DNA of 64,000 nt from Pancytospora philotis (taxonomy: Eukaryota > Microsporidia). The notes beneath the pieces were generated by a model. It had not been told where the DNA came from. It did no database searches and saw only the letters and a program-made list of their open reading frames with translations. The stretch spans positions 62,001 through 126,000 of the forward strand of contig JALRLY010000275.1 of NCBI GenBank assembly GCA_023647555.1, written 5' to 3'. The position numbers and the translations under genes were made by a program. The stretch's first letter is position 1. Each line of letters begins with the position of its first letter. Shown here one piece after another: positions 45,561 through 53,585 of this stretch.

Positions 45561-46406
45561 TTAGGCAGTTGCTGTTGCTTGTGGTACATTCCTATCCATC
45601 GGCTCATTTTTCCTGCCCGCGAGCCTTTCTGTCACTTCTGCCAGCCACCTGACGGCCTTCTCCATCCGGCGCTTGAGGTTTTCAATTGCGTTGTGTATGT
45701 TGTCTCGCTGCTTCCCGAACTCGAACCGCATCTTTTTACTGTGCGCATGGCGCAGCTTTTCGTTCATGCTGGCCTCGCGCGCGGTCAGTTCTTTGATCTG
45801 CTTCGTGTACTCGTTGATCCTGGTTGTCACGGTCCGCATGAGGCTCTTGAGCTTATTGAACGTGTTCATGACGAAGTCCACGATCCTGTAGTATAGCACG
45901 ACGGTGTCGTCGATGTTTTCCATGGTATGCTCCGGGTCCGGCAGATTCATCCGGTCTCCGATCTCGTCCACATCGATTATGCCGTAGTTCTGCTCCAGCC
46001 GCATGAGCGGCTCCTTTATACTGGGGTCGTTGCTTATGGCATAGGCAAGACCGGCGAGGCCCTCGAGGGGGTTGCCCTTGAAGGCGTTGTTGTGGATCGG
46101 CTGGTAGCCGGGCGCCTCTGCCTGGCCCGGGAACGAGAACGGGAAATTCATGTTGGGCGCGGCCTGCCCAGGAGCGTTTGGCGCGGAGTTGAACGTCGAC
46201 GGGCCCTGCACGCCGCCTCCCCCGGTGTACGGCACCACCGCTTTACTGGGCTCCGCCGCCGGGCCGGGGAATGGCGGCGCGGTGTCATAGCCGGTCATCT
46301 TATTGCCTCCAGGAAACGTGTTCACTGATGGGACCAGTGCGCCAGCATCCGCAAACGATGCATCCCCCGATGCGCGGTATATGAGTGCTAAGAGCAGCGC
46401 GTGCAT
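45561..46406 (-). CDS. Secreted coiled-coil protein of unknown function (281 aa)
   Basis: A hydrophobic N-terminus (residues 2-12, cleavage likely near Ala/Asp 13-16) suggests export. Residues 30-115 are Pro/Gly/Asn/Ala-rich and flexible. Residues of about 140-265 form a long charged helical coiled coil rich in Lys, Arg and Glu. No Cys. The mix of an exported Pro/Gly-rich domain and a coiled coil would suit a spore-wall or polar-tube component, but no known polar-tube signature is present. The AAATTT signal is missing upstream. Confidence 0.7.
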   Translation of the reverse strand: MHALLLALIYRASGDASFADAGALVPSVNTFPGGNKMTGYDTAPPFPGPAAEPSKAVVPYTGGGGVQGPSTFNSAPNAPGQAAPNMNFPFSFPGQAEAPGYQPIHNNAFKGNPLEGLAGLAYAISNDPSIKEPLMRLEQNYGIIDVDEIGDRMNLPDPEHTMENIDDTVVLYYRIVDFVMNTFNKLKSLMRTVTTRINEYTKQIKELTAREASMNEKLRHAHSKKMRFEFGKQRDNIHNAIENLKRRMEKAVRWLAEVTERLAGRKNEPMDRNVPQATATA

Positions 46407-46773
46407 TGTTTGTGCCTCGCGGGGTGTTTTTAAAACACGCGTGATGAAACCTAAAGTGTTTTACAATGGCCGCGCAGCATGCCGCAAACAGCAGAAATGG
46501 AAAACTGGCGGGTTCAGCGCATGCCTCGTCACAATCACTCCAATTGCTGGGTCCATTTAAGTAATAAATTACATTTCACACGTACAAAAGCTTTCGCGTT
46601 TGATACGACAACCTTTGTGCTGCATGTACAAAAATATCAGCACCAGTAAATGACCAACAGTTTTATTGCAATAAACAAGCAGCACATGCTACACTGCAGC
46701 TATGCGAGACCGTGCAACTGTACAAGTGACTCATAGATGTAGTTAAGCCACGGGGAAGCCCCGTGCTGATAAT
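46407..46773. other. Intergenic region
   Basis: About 370 bases between two minus-strand genes. It should hold the promoter of the secreted coiled-coil gene and the 3' end of Med6 (AATAAAC near 46670). No gene seen. Confidence 0.5.
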
Positions 46774-47307
46774 CTACTTCGCCTGCTTGTGCATCCCGCG
46801 TTCGAAATCGTACATGGCCTCAGACACAAACCTGATCTCGTCGCCCTCCCTCTCCTTGACCTCCCTGCCCTTCCGGAACTGGAAGCCCTCGAGCCAGGAG
46901 AAGCGCTTCTGCGCCTCGTACATGTCGAGCGCCTCGTTGATGTGCACGAGCGCGCCGATCATCCGGGACTCCGACAGGGCGCGCGTCGTCGGCGCCACGT
47001 AGATGTACCCGTGAAGGCAGTAGTAGAGCTGCAGCGTGCGCGTCGCCGCGCCCGTGTACTCCTTCTTGGCGATGACGAACAGATCCTGCGCAGCGTGCTC
47101 CAGGGCGTAGTAGAACCCCACGATCGTGTGCAGCTTGTCCCGCGTGTCTATCGCGGAGAACTGGCTCTGCATGCGCAGGATCTCGTTCGTGCAGCGCTTG
47201 TCGTAGAAGGTGGAGCTCGCAAAGTACTCGATGGCGTTGTCCGCGGTCAGCGGCTGGCCCGCCAGGAAGTTCTGGTTGTAGAAGCAGATGTGCTCCTCGT
47301 CCACCAT
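46774..47307 (-). CDS. MED6: Mediator complex subunit 6
   Basis: Mediator head-module subunit needed for RNA polymerase II transcription. The 177-residue product matches the Med6 core: ADNAIEYFASSTFYDKRCTNEILRMQ (family pattern NVLxYFxxSPFYDxxSNNxxLxMQ), a central EHAAQDLFVIAKKEY strand, and LQLYYCLHGYIYVAPTTRALSESRM (YYIxxGxIYxAPxxxxVxxSRL). The Mediator-specific C-terminal extension is short. The start at 47307 lies after a CCC run; the longer frame is not conserved in type. Head-to-head with ISU1. Confidence 0.9.
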   Translation of the reverse strand: MVDEEHICFYNQNFLAGQPLTADNAIEYFASSTFYDKRCTNEILRMQSQFSAIDTRDKLHTIVGFYYALEHAAQDLFVIAKKEYTGAATRTLQLYYCLHGYIYVAPTTRALSESRMIGALVHINEALDMYEAQKRFSWLEGFQFRKGREVKEREGDEIRFVSEAMYDFERGMHKQAK

Positions 47308-47513
47308 TGAGGGCTGGGTCTGCAGCGTGTTTGTGCGCCCGGGAAGCGCAGATGGCAATGCATTTGTGATGTGCTCTAGCACAAGCAATCTTCGTGCAGA
47401 TGCTAAAGGATGCCAAATGAATTAGTGCAGCGTCCTTAAAACCAGCTACTCATAAATCCGCACTGCAGCCGATGCAAAGCGCGATCACTTTGCGCGAGCA
47501 AAATTTTCATCCC

Positions 47514-47921
47514 ATGGGTATCGCCAGCGGACTGACGCGGATTACGTCCAAATACGCGGACAACGTCATGGACCACTTCAACAACCCGCGGAACGTGGGC
47601 TCCTTCCAAGTGGACAGCACGGTCGGGACCGGCGTCGTCGGCGCGCCTGCGTGCGGCGACGTGCTCAAGTTTCAGATCAAAGTGAACAAGGACAACGTGA
47701 TCGAGGACGCGAAGTTCAAGACGTTCGGCTGCGGCTCCGCGATCGCCTCGTCGAGCCTGGCCACCGAGTGGGTGAAGGGCAAGACGCTCGAGGAGTCGCT
47801 GAAGATCAGCAACAAGGACATCGCGAAGAAGCTAGCGCTGCCGCCGATCAAGCTGCACTGCTCGATGCTCGCCGAGGACGCCATCAAGTCCGCGATCATG
47901 GACTACAAGAGCAAGCAGTAG
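47514..47921 (+). CDS. ISU1: Iron-sulfur cluster scaffold Isu1 (IscU)
   Basis: Scaffold on which the mitosomal Nfs1 system builds [2Fe-2S] clusters. 135 residues with ligand Cys47 and Asp49 (GAPACGD), Cys73 (FGCGSAI) and Cys116 (LHCSML), plus LPPIK (109-113), the Hsp70-binding loop. The ATG at 47514 follows AAAATTTTCATCCC. An in-frame ATG at 47472 would add 14 residues (Ser/Thr/Arg-containing) that could serve as a presequence but would place the start signal inside the gene. Microsporidian mitosomal targeting signals are often short. Confidence 0.95.
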   Translation: MGIASGLTRITSKYADNVMDHFNNPRNVGSFQVDSTVGTGVVGAPACGDVLKFQIKVNKDNVIEDAKFKTFGCGSAIASSSLATEWVKGKTLEESLKISNKDIAKKLALPPIKLHCSMLAEDAIKSAIMDYKSKQ

Positions 47922-48140
47922 GCGCATGCGCGTTTTAACGAGCTGTTGGCCTTGATTTTGTGCAGTAAATTGTTTAGTGGTATAGCTGTCGCCAGGGAGT
48001 AAAATCGTGCTGGGCCTCTATTACGATTACGACTGCAGTCGCCTTGCGGCCTCTTTAAATTTAGGGGCTGTGGGGCGCTCATGTAGTAAACGAGCGGCGC
48101 CCCGCCGGCCCGCCGCAACACAGATATTTGAACACATTTA

Positions 48141-48674
48141 TTACAGGGCGGCCTTGCTCTTCCTCGAGATGCGGACGAACATGAAGACCAGCGCGAGCAG
48201 AACAACCACGCCGAGGGACACCAGCGCAACCTGGAACAGCTTGTTCTGGGCGAGCGGGCGCTTCACGGAGGACGCGTGCGCGAACATGTTGCGCGAGGGG
48301 TCGTACGTCCAGGTCTCGGTGTAGAGCTCGAGGTTGTCGGTCGTCGTCAGCTTAAAATTATACACCGAGCCGTCGGTCTTGATGTCCGAGGGGATCGAGA
48401 GCCGCGTGGTGTTCTTCGAGTTGGGCGACTTCTTGATGTCGGAGTTCTGCTGCGGCGTCGCCTTGTTCGGGTCGGCGTCGGCGCTCTGCTTGTAGATCAG
48501 CGCCTGGCTGATGGCCTTGTCGGGCTTGCACGAGAAGTCGCAGTAGTGGCTGAACTCATCGGTGCCCTTCGGGACCTTCCCGAAGACCATCTGCTGCCTG
48601 ATCTCGGCGGCGCTCGCGGCCTTGGGTTTCAGGAAGGACATCATCTCCATTACGAAGCTCAGCATGCGCTGCAT
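48141..48674 (-). CDS. Probable type I membrane protein, unknown function (177 aa)
   Basis: Hydrophobic Met/Phe-rich N-terminus (about residues 3-16, Ala/Ser-rich cleavage region near 20-24), then a polar region (25-130) with a CDFSC pair, then a Val/Leu-rich membrane span (about 148-170) and a basic C-terminal tail (RISRKSKAAL). It could be a surface or ER protein. The ATG at 48674 follows a CCCCC run; the first in-frame codon of the longer reading is TTG. Confidence 0.75.
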   Translation of the reverse strand: MQRMLSFVMEMMSFLKPKAASAAEIRQQMVFGKVPKGTDEFSHYCDFSCKPDKAISQALIYKQSADADPNKATPQQNSDIKKSPNSKNTTRLSIPSDIKTDGSVYNFKLTTTDNLELYTETWTYDPSRNMFAHASSVKRPLAQNKLFQVALVSLGVVVLLALVFMFVRISRKSKAAL

Positions 48675-49375
48675 GGGGGTGCGCAATATATACTTGCATT
48701 TATTTATTTGTTGTTCCAGATTTTAATAAAGTAAATACGCGCTGTGATATTTAATTATGCTTGCTGAAGCTTATTAAAACTTGAAACAGCCCCGTGCGCT
48801 GCTGTGCGCAGCTGCCGGTACTGTGCGTGCGTGATGGCCGGCTGGTTTGCGCAACGTCTGGTTATGCACCGGGATCGCTTTCCGCGTGATGGACGGAGCA
48901 TCAGCATGCGATTAAACAGGCCGCAGATCTGATAAAATATAATACAATGGTGCAGCGTTGGGTATCTTGGATTCACAGAGTGATTGCAATAAGGACCACT
49001 AGATTGTTTGCGTAGCTTACTATACGAGAGCATAATAATGCATACAGAGTGCACCATTACAGCCTCGAACAGCATCTCTGCGAGGCAAGAACGCGCCATA
49101 AAAACTGTTATTCGTTCCTATAGTGCATTCAACTGCCATATTCTAGTGCACTTGATAGACACAGAAAGTTATATCCTAGCCATGCATCTGTAATCAGAGA
49201 GCTGAGAAACGAGCCTTTTAACGCAACGCGCACACCAAAGCTGATAGTGCCGCCATCCCGGCATCTGCGTGCACAGTTTCAGAATTGCCCGGCCTATTAA
49301 AATCCAAAACACTGGTAAACATATCATGATCAGTAATTAAATAGATAATATAAATCGCAGAATGTGTACAACCCT
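48675..49375. other. Long divergent intergenic region (700 bases)
   Basis: The second-longest gap here. It begins with AT-rich TTTATTTATTTG near the minus-strand start, and holds several short frames on both strands without start signals or protein-like composition. AATTAAATAG lies near 49333. I see no tRNA or known structured RNA. Confidence 0.5.
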
Positions 49376-49843
49376 ATGTGGCAAATCTTAATGGCAGTGG
49401 CTGGCTGCCTCGCGGGCGGCATTCCCAACATCTACCTCTCCTCCGTCAACGTTAACAACAACAACGGCAGCATGCTGCTCAAAATCGACTCCTACCAGTC
49501 CGACCACAAGGTCGCGATCGTGAAGAACGTCTCCGCGGACAACAACGACGACAAGCAGTGGAAGCCCCAGGGATGCTTCGACACGTACCAGAACTCCTTC
49601 ATATACCAGATGCCCGACAACCTGACGCGCAAAAAATACTACGCGTTCAGGCTGGACGAGGGCAACAACTACTACTACACCAAGCGCGTGTATCTGGCCT
49701 CCAACGGGCAGTGGATGGACTGCGAGTCCGAGGGCGACGCCATCCAGCGGGACAAGAATACGAACGGCGTCGCGTCTCTCGTGGTCGAGAGCATGCTGCC
49801 CTACGCCATGTACATGCTGGCCACCAAGTTCCTCATGCTCTAA
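49376..49843 (+). CDS. Small exported protein with hydrophobic C-terminus (155 aa)
   Basis: Signal peptide (residues 1-17), then an Asn/Asp-rich domain with N-glycosylation-type sequons and two Cys, predicted beta-rich, ending in a hydrophobic Met/Leu-rich segment (about 136-155) at the very C-terminus, as in GPI-anchored or tail-embedded proteins. No family recognised. CCC before the ATG; an in-frame GTG at 49364 is rejected. Confidence 0.75.
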   Translation: MWQILMAVAGCLAGGIPNIYLSSVNVNNNNGSMLLKIDSYQSDHKVAIVKNVSADNNDDKQWKPQGCFDTYQNSFIYQMPDNLTRKKYYAFRLDEGNNYYYTKRVYLASNGQWMDCESEGDAIQRDKNTNGVASLVVESMLPYAMYMLATKFLML

Positions 49844-50002
49844 GCAGTAAATTCTATTCAAGCATGCTTATCGCCCAATGCTGTTCTACGTATTCTATAA
49901 TCGATTTATTCATAGTGCTGTCCCGACGAATATCTGAGCAGCAGTGGTCGTCTTAGATGGAAAGCAGCGCCCGGCAACGAGCTTGCATTGCTGGACACGC
50001 GT

Positions 50003-50224
50003 TCAGTTCTTGCAAAATTTGCCGAGCCGCGCGCTCCCGGAGCTCGTGTCGACCCGTCCCATCTTGTCGACCAGCAGATCCCTGTTCTGCAACTTGTGCA
50101 GCTCGTCGGCAAGCCCAGCCGTTATGAACTGCTTGGGCTCGGGCGCCCTGGCCTTTTTCTCCTCCTTGTTCTGGAGGGTCACGCTGTACGGCTTGGGGTT
50201 GTTGTACTTCGTGCTGAACTGCAT
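50003..50224 (-). CDS. Small hydrophilic protein (73 aa)
   Basis: Unrecognised, polar, Lys/Gln/Pro-containing, without membrane segment. Good start signal: AAATTTTTGGCCCC about 5 nt before the ATG on the minus strand. The GC-rich codons suggest a real conserved gene, perhaps a small nuclear or ribosome-associated factor, but no motif supports this. Confidence 0.65.
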   Translation of the reverse strand: MQFSTKYNNPKPYSVTLQNKEEKKARAPEPKQFITAGLADELHKLQNRDLLVDKMGRVDTSSGSARLGKFCKN

Positions 50225-50358
50225 CGCCGGGGCCAAAAATTTGCATTGTTCAAACGGCAGGCCAAAATATCACAGCACGAGCAGACCAGGCATATACAGA
50301 TGGCTGGCCGCGTGTGCAAAAAATGCACAGCGCAGAAGCTGGACTAAAACTAATTTAC

Positions 50359-52059
50359 TTACTCGCCGTCGCTGGCCGGCTCATCGGTGCTTTCAAACTC
50401 AATTTCCGATATTCTTTTGGCGAGCGCGGGCTCCGAGCGCGTACGCGAAGCCGCTGAAGAGTACAGCGGAAAGGGCTGGTCATCGAGCGCGGGCGCCGAC
50501 TTGTGGGTGCTGCCAGATTGGGGCGTAAGCTCAGAGGCCGTGCTCTGCTCGCTATTGTCAGAGGGCGAGAAAGCCGAGGGGCTCGCGCCTGCACCCGCGT
50601 AGCTGCGGCTTGCATAGACAGGCTGCGCCTCTGGTTCGTCGAATCTGTGACTGCCTGTATATGCGGCTCCGCTCGCGGGCTGCTCAGAGAAAAAGGAGGG
50701 CTGTGTGCCGCGCTGTAACGCCCCGCCCTCTGGCCTATTGGGCACTCTTCCGCCATTATCCAGCGTGGGCTCCTGCTGTCCAGCAGTCTTGCTGCTGGCA
50801 AACGGCAGCTCATCGTCCGAAGACTCGTTGAAAATGTTTTTGATCGAGCCCTTGCTTGCCGTACTACGTTCTCCCTGCCTGTCGTCAATAGAATAGCCGG
50901 GCACAGCTTCTGATTCTGCTACAGCGGCATTCTGGTGGGGAGGCGCTTCGGCCTCAATCGACTCTCTGCGCTGGTCAAAGGCATCCTTTGTCATCACGAG
51001 CCCGTTCTCCTCGTTGACAAATCCGTCCGCGCTGGCAAACTTACCGTTCACGAGCAGCGCTCTGTCGCTCTCGGGGGCCTTCATGCCCGCCACGTAGCTG
51101 GACTCTGGCATGATGCCCGCCGCCTCGCAAATCCTGTCGTTCGCATCGTGGTCGTTGTAGGTGTGGTCGGCAAACGCCGGGCACCCCTCACGGGTCCCTT
51201 CCTGGCCTTTGCCCCCTTCTGTGGCCCGCGTTTCATCCGCCTGGGGCTGATCAGCCGTAGCGACCGCACCCTGGTTCGCATCAGGGCCCGCATGCTCCGG
51301 CGCCGCCTCGGCAGCGATGCCATTCGCAGCGTCCGGAGCAACGCCAGCAGGCTCAGGCACCGCAAGCTGGGCATTCTCTGCCGCCTCGTTCGGATTGGCG
51401 CCTTCCTCCAGCGCTGCTTTCATTTCGTCCCCGGCCTCCGCTACGCCCCTTGCGCCTTCCCCAGCAACCTCCTTGCGCGCCTCGTTGGTCTCCTTCTTGA
51501 TGCTCCCGTCGTAGTCGCGCATGCGGTACTCCACGGCATCGGGCTTGAAGAGGATCCCGCTCGCGATCTCGCACCCCATGTCGTTGCTCAGCTCGACGGC
51601 CTCGACCACGACCGCGCCGTTCCGGATGATCACGAAGGACGCCTCCTTTCCGATGTTGTCTTTGATGTGCTGCACGAAGCTGCTCTCGTCCGGTATGTAG
51701 AGGTTCTCCAGCCCGAGTATCTGGTCGTTCAGCCTGAACAGGCCGCCCTCGCGCGCGTTGATCACGCGGATGTTCAGCGGGTGGACGGGGCCCTCGGTCT
51801 TGATCACGTTCAGCCCCAGCCGCTCCGTCCCGCGCGGCACGCAGACGCTGAACCGTTCCCGCGTCAGAAGATCGAGAATCTCGAGCCTCAGATCCTCCCT
51901 GCTGAGGATCTCCCTGAAGGCGCGCGGGTCGGTGTCGGACACGGACGAGTCCCCGAACTTGGTGATGGCGTGGATGAAGGGGCAGAGCGGCAGGCTCATG
52001 TTGGAAACCCTCAGTATGTACAGCTGGTGCTGTGCGGGCTTCGATGCTGCGTTCCCCAT
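50359..52059 (-). CDS. GRASP-type Golgi protein (Grh1-like)
   Basis: A 566-residue protein starting MGNAAS, a myristoylation signal as in GRASP55/65 and Grh1. Residues of about 80-185 resemble the GRASP PDZ: LNIRVIN, EGGLFRLNDQILGLENLYI, then SNDMGCEIASGILFKP (compare the G-x-L-G-C-G-I-G-x-G-x-L-H-R-I-P of GRASPs). From 190 on the protein is Ala/Glu/Ser/Pro-rich and disordered. GRASPs tether Golgi membranes and help unconventional secretion. Some PDZ residues differ, so the assignment is probable. Start after AAAATTCTC and CCC. Confidence 0.75.
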   Translation of the reverse strand: MGNAASKPAQHQLYILRVSNMSLPLCPFIHAITKFGDSSVSDTDPRAFREILSREDLRLEILDLLTRERFSVCVPRGTERLGLNVIKTEGPVHPLNIRVINAREGGLFRLNDQILGLENLYIPDESSFVQHIKDNIGKEASFVIIRNGAVVVEAVELSNDMGCEIASGILFKPDAVEYRMRDYDGSIKKETNEARKEVAGEGARGVAEAGDEMKAALEEGANPNEAAENAQLAVPEPAGVAPDAANGIAAEAAPEHAGPDANQGAVATADQPQADETRATEGGKGQEGTREGCPAFADHTYNDHDANDRICEAAGIMPESSYVAGMKAPESDRALLVNGKFASADGFVNEENGLVMTKDAFDQRRESIEAEAPPHQNAAVAESEAVPGYSIDDRQGERSTASKGSIKNIFNESSDDELPFASSKTAGQQEPTLDNGGRVPNRPEGGALQRGTQPSFFSEQPASGAAYTGSHRFDEPEAQPVYASRSYAGAGASPSAFSPSDNSEQSTASELTPQSGSTHKSAPALDDQPFPLYSSAASRTRSEPALAKRISEIEFESTDEPASDGE

Positions 52060-52484
52060 ATGGGCGGCTGCGAGAGAATTTTTATCGCGGCGCCTAAACT
52101 GCTTGCGACTGCGACTTTATCTGTGGATCTTGCTTGGCACGCGACTTCAGTGGCGCGGGCTGTTATAAAAGCTGCTCAATAGTAGCATTACTACGGCAGT
52201 GGAATATGCAAATGTCACTACTGTATTGCAATGCTGTAGGATCAAAATGAGCACAGTAAGCCCATTGAAGCTCACTTTAAGCTTTATGGACTGCTTTGTG
52301 TACAATTTTAATTTTCAGACACATCTACAGAGCACATAATTTAGCACAGAACCTGCTGAGCCCAGAATGTCTGATGTGTAGTTCGTCGCACTGCATCGTG
52401 ATAGTGCAAACAGCAGTTAATTTTTAGTTGCTTGACCGCGGCCTGCGTGTCTAAAGAGATGCCTTTTAAACAGCCCCGTGCTCT
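52060..52484. other. Divergent intergenic region
   Basis: About 425 bases, AT-rich. The GRASP-like gene has its start signal near 52068-52085. CAGCCCC near 52472 precedes the next gene. No other gene seen. Confidence 0.5.
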
Positions 52485-52835
52485 ATGAGGATATTCGCGA
52501 TCGCATTTGTAAGCGCGACAGTACTGGACCAGACTCTCAGCCGCTCGGCCATCAGCTTCGATGAGCCGACCATCATCAAGGTCCCGCACCACGTCTACGT
52601 GTCTGGCTATCTCGCGCGCTCGCACCCCTACTATTACGTTCAGCGCGCAGTGGTGCACAAGCGGGTGCTAAAATTCCCAGACCATGCGTACGATGCAGAG
52701 CGTGGCATCGCCATTCAGATTCATGGAGGGCGGAGCATCCGCGATGCACAGCCCATAGGGGACCTCTCGGCATTCCATCTCGGGGTTGTGTCTGCGGGGA
52801 TCCTGCTTTTGCTGTTGTTCAAGCTGTTCAAATAA
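52485..52835 (+). CDS. Small signal-peptide protein with C-terminal membrane span (116 aa)
   Basis: Signal peptide (residues 1-18), a 75-residue polar luminal/extracellular part rich in His, Tyr and Arg, and a Leu-rich membrane span reaching almost to the C-terminus (about 99-116, ending LFKLFK). No family recognised. CCCC run upstream of the ATG. Comparable in layout to the genes at 49376 and 55840. Confidence 0.75.
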   Translation: MRIFAIAFVSATVLDQTLSRSAISFDEPTIIKVPHHVYVSGYLARSHPYYYVQRAVVHKRVLKFPDHAYDAERGIAIQIHGGRSIRDAQPIGDLSAFHLGVVSAGILLLLLFKLFK

Positions 52836-53056
52836 ATGCTGTAGTATTGTCATTGTTTTGTAACTCAATGTACCTGTCGGTTGCATATAAAATGCGCGGT
52901 AACATCGCGATATGATTCAAAGAGTATTTAGATAATCAATTCAATAAATTCGACACGAAGATGACCTAAATTGCGGCCCAGTAGCTTAAATCGCGTATTT
53001 ATTAAACAAAGATGCAACAATCTGCACCTAGAAAATACTGCATGTCTTGAAATGCA

Positions 53057-53263
53057 TCAAGCCTTCTGTAAAAAGAAGCTTCTGACCCGGCTGCCGCGCA
53101 GCTGCATTCGTGCTACCTTCTTCCCAGCGATAAGTGCGTTCTCGATGGTTACGTTCATCTTAGAATCGATAGCGGTGATGACGCCCCTGAACACGCCCAG
53201 GTCCTTCGTTTCTATTTCGGTCTCTTTGTTGATGTGCGTCCGCAGGTACTTGAGCATCGACAT
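53057..53263 (-). CDS. SMD1: Small nuclear ribonucleoprotein SmD1, short form
   Basis: A 68-residue Sm-fold protein of the spliceosomal snRNP core. Sm1 motif with GVFRGVITAIDSKMNVTIENA and Sm2 motif with LRGSRVRSFFL, which matches SmD1 (RGNNIRYFIL). The usual C-terminal RG-rich tail is missing. Start at 53263 (a second ATG two codons later); CCCC directly upstream. With SmF at 61346 this shows that a spliceosome is retained although no introns are evident here. Confidence 0.85.
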   Translation of the reverse strand: MSMLKYLRTHINKETEIETKDLGVFRGVITAIDSKMNVTIENALIAGKKVARMQLRGSRVRSFFLQKA

Positions 53264-53585
53264 GGGGTACCAAGGGGCCGGGATTTTGGGATGCGCAGGT
53301 GGACGGAGCAAAATGCAATCATAGGACCGAGGGCGTAAGCAATCATCGGGCACAATGAGCTGTCCCTATACCCAAATTCAGAATCGAGCTTTATCGTCCA
53401 CGCCAACATGCCCGATTGGCCCAGCGAACGAGAGCAGCACGAGTGAACTCTGCGCATGCTTATGGACTATAATACTTTATTTGGTGCGCCTTAGGCAGTG
53501 TAATACCCCAAGCCTGCACACCAGCTGTTCTTTGTTTGAGTGTTGGGAGATTGTGGATTTTTCAGCGCCGCTCGACTCCCTGATA
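53264..53585. other. Divergent intergenic region SMD1 / unknown
   Basis: About 320 bases. The open frame of the downstream gene continues back to 53355 but lies before its start signal (GATTTTTCAGCGCC near 53556). No separate gene. Confidence 0.5.

Noticed and set aside
45561..46406. Idea that the secreted coiled-coil protein is a known polar tube protein
   Set aside because: It has no cysteines and no repeat typical of PTP1, PTP2 or PTP3; export plus coiled coil is not enough.
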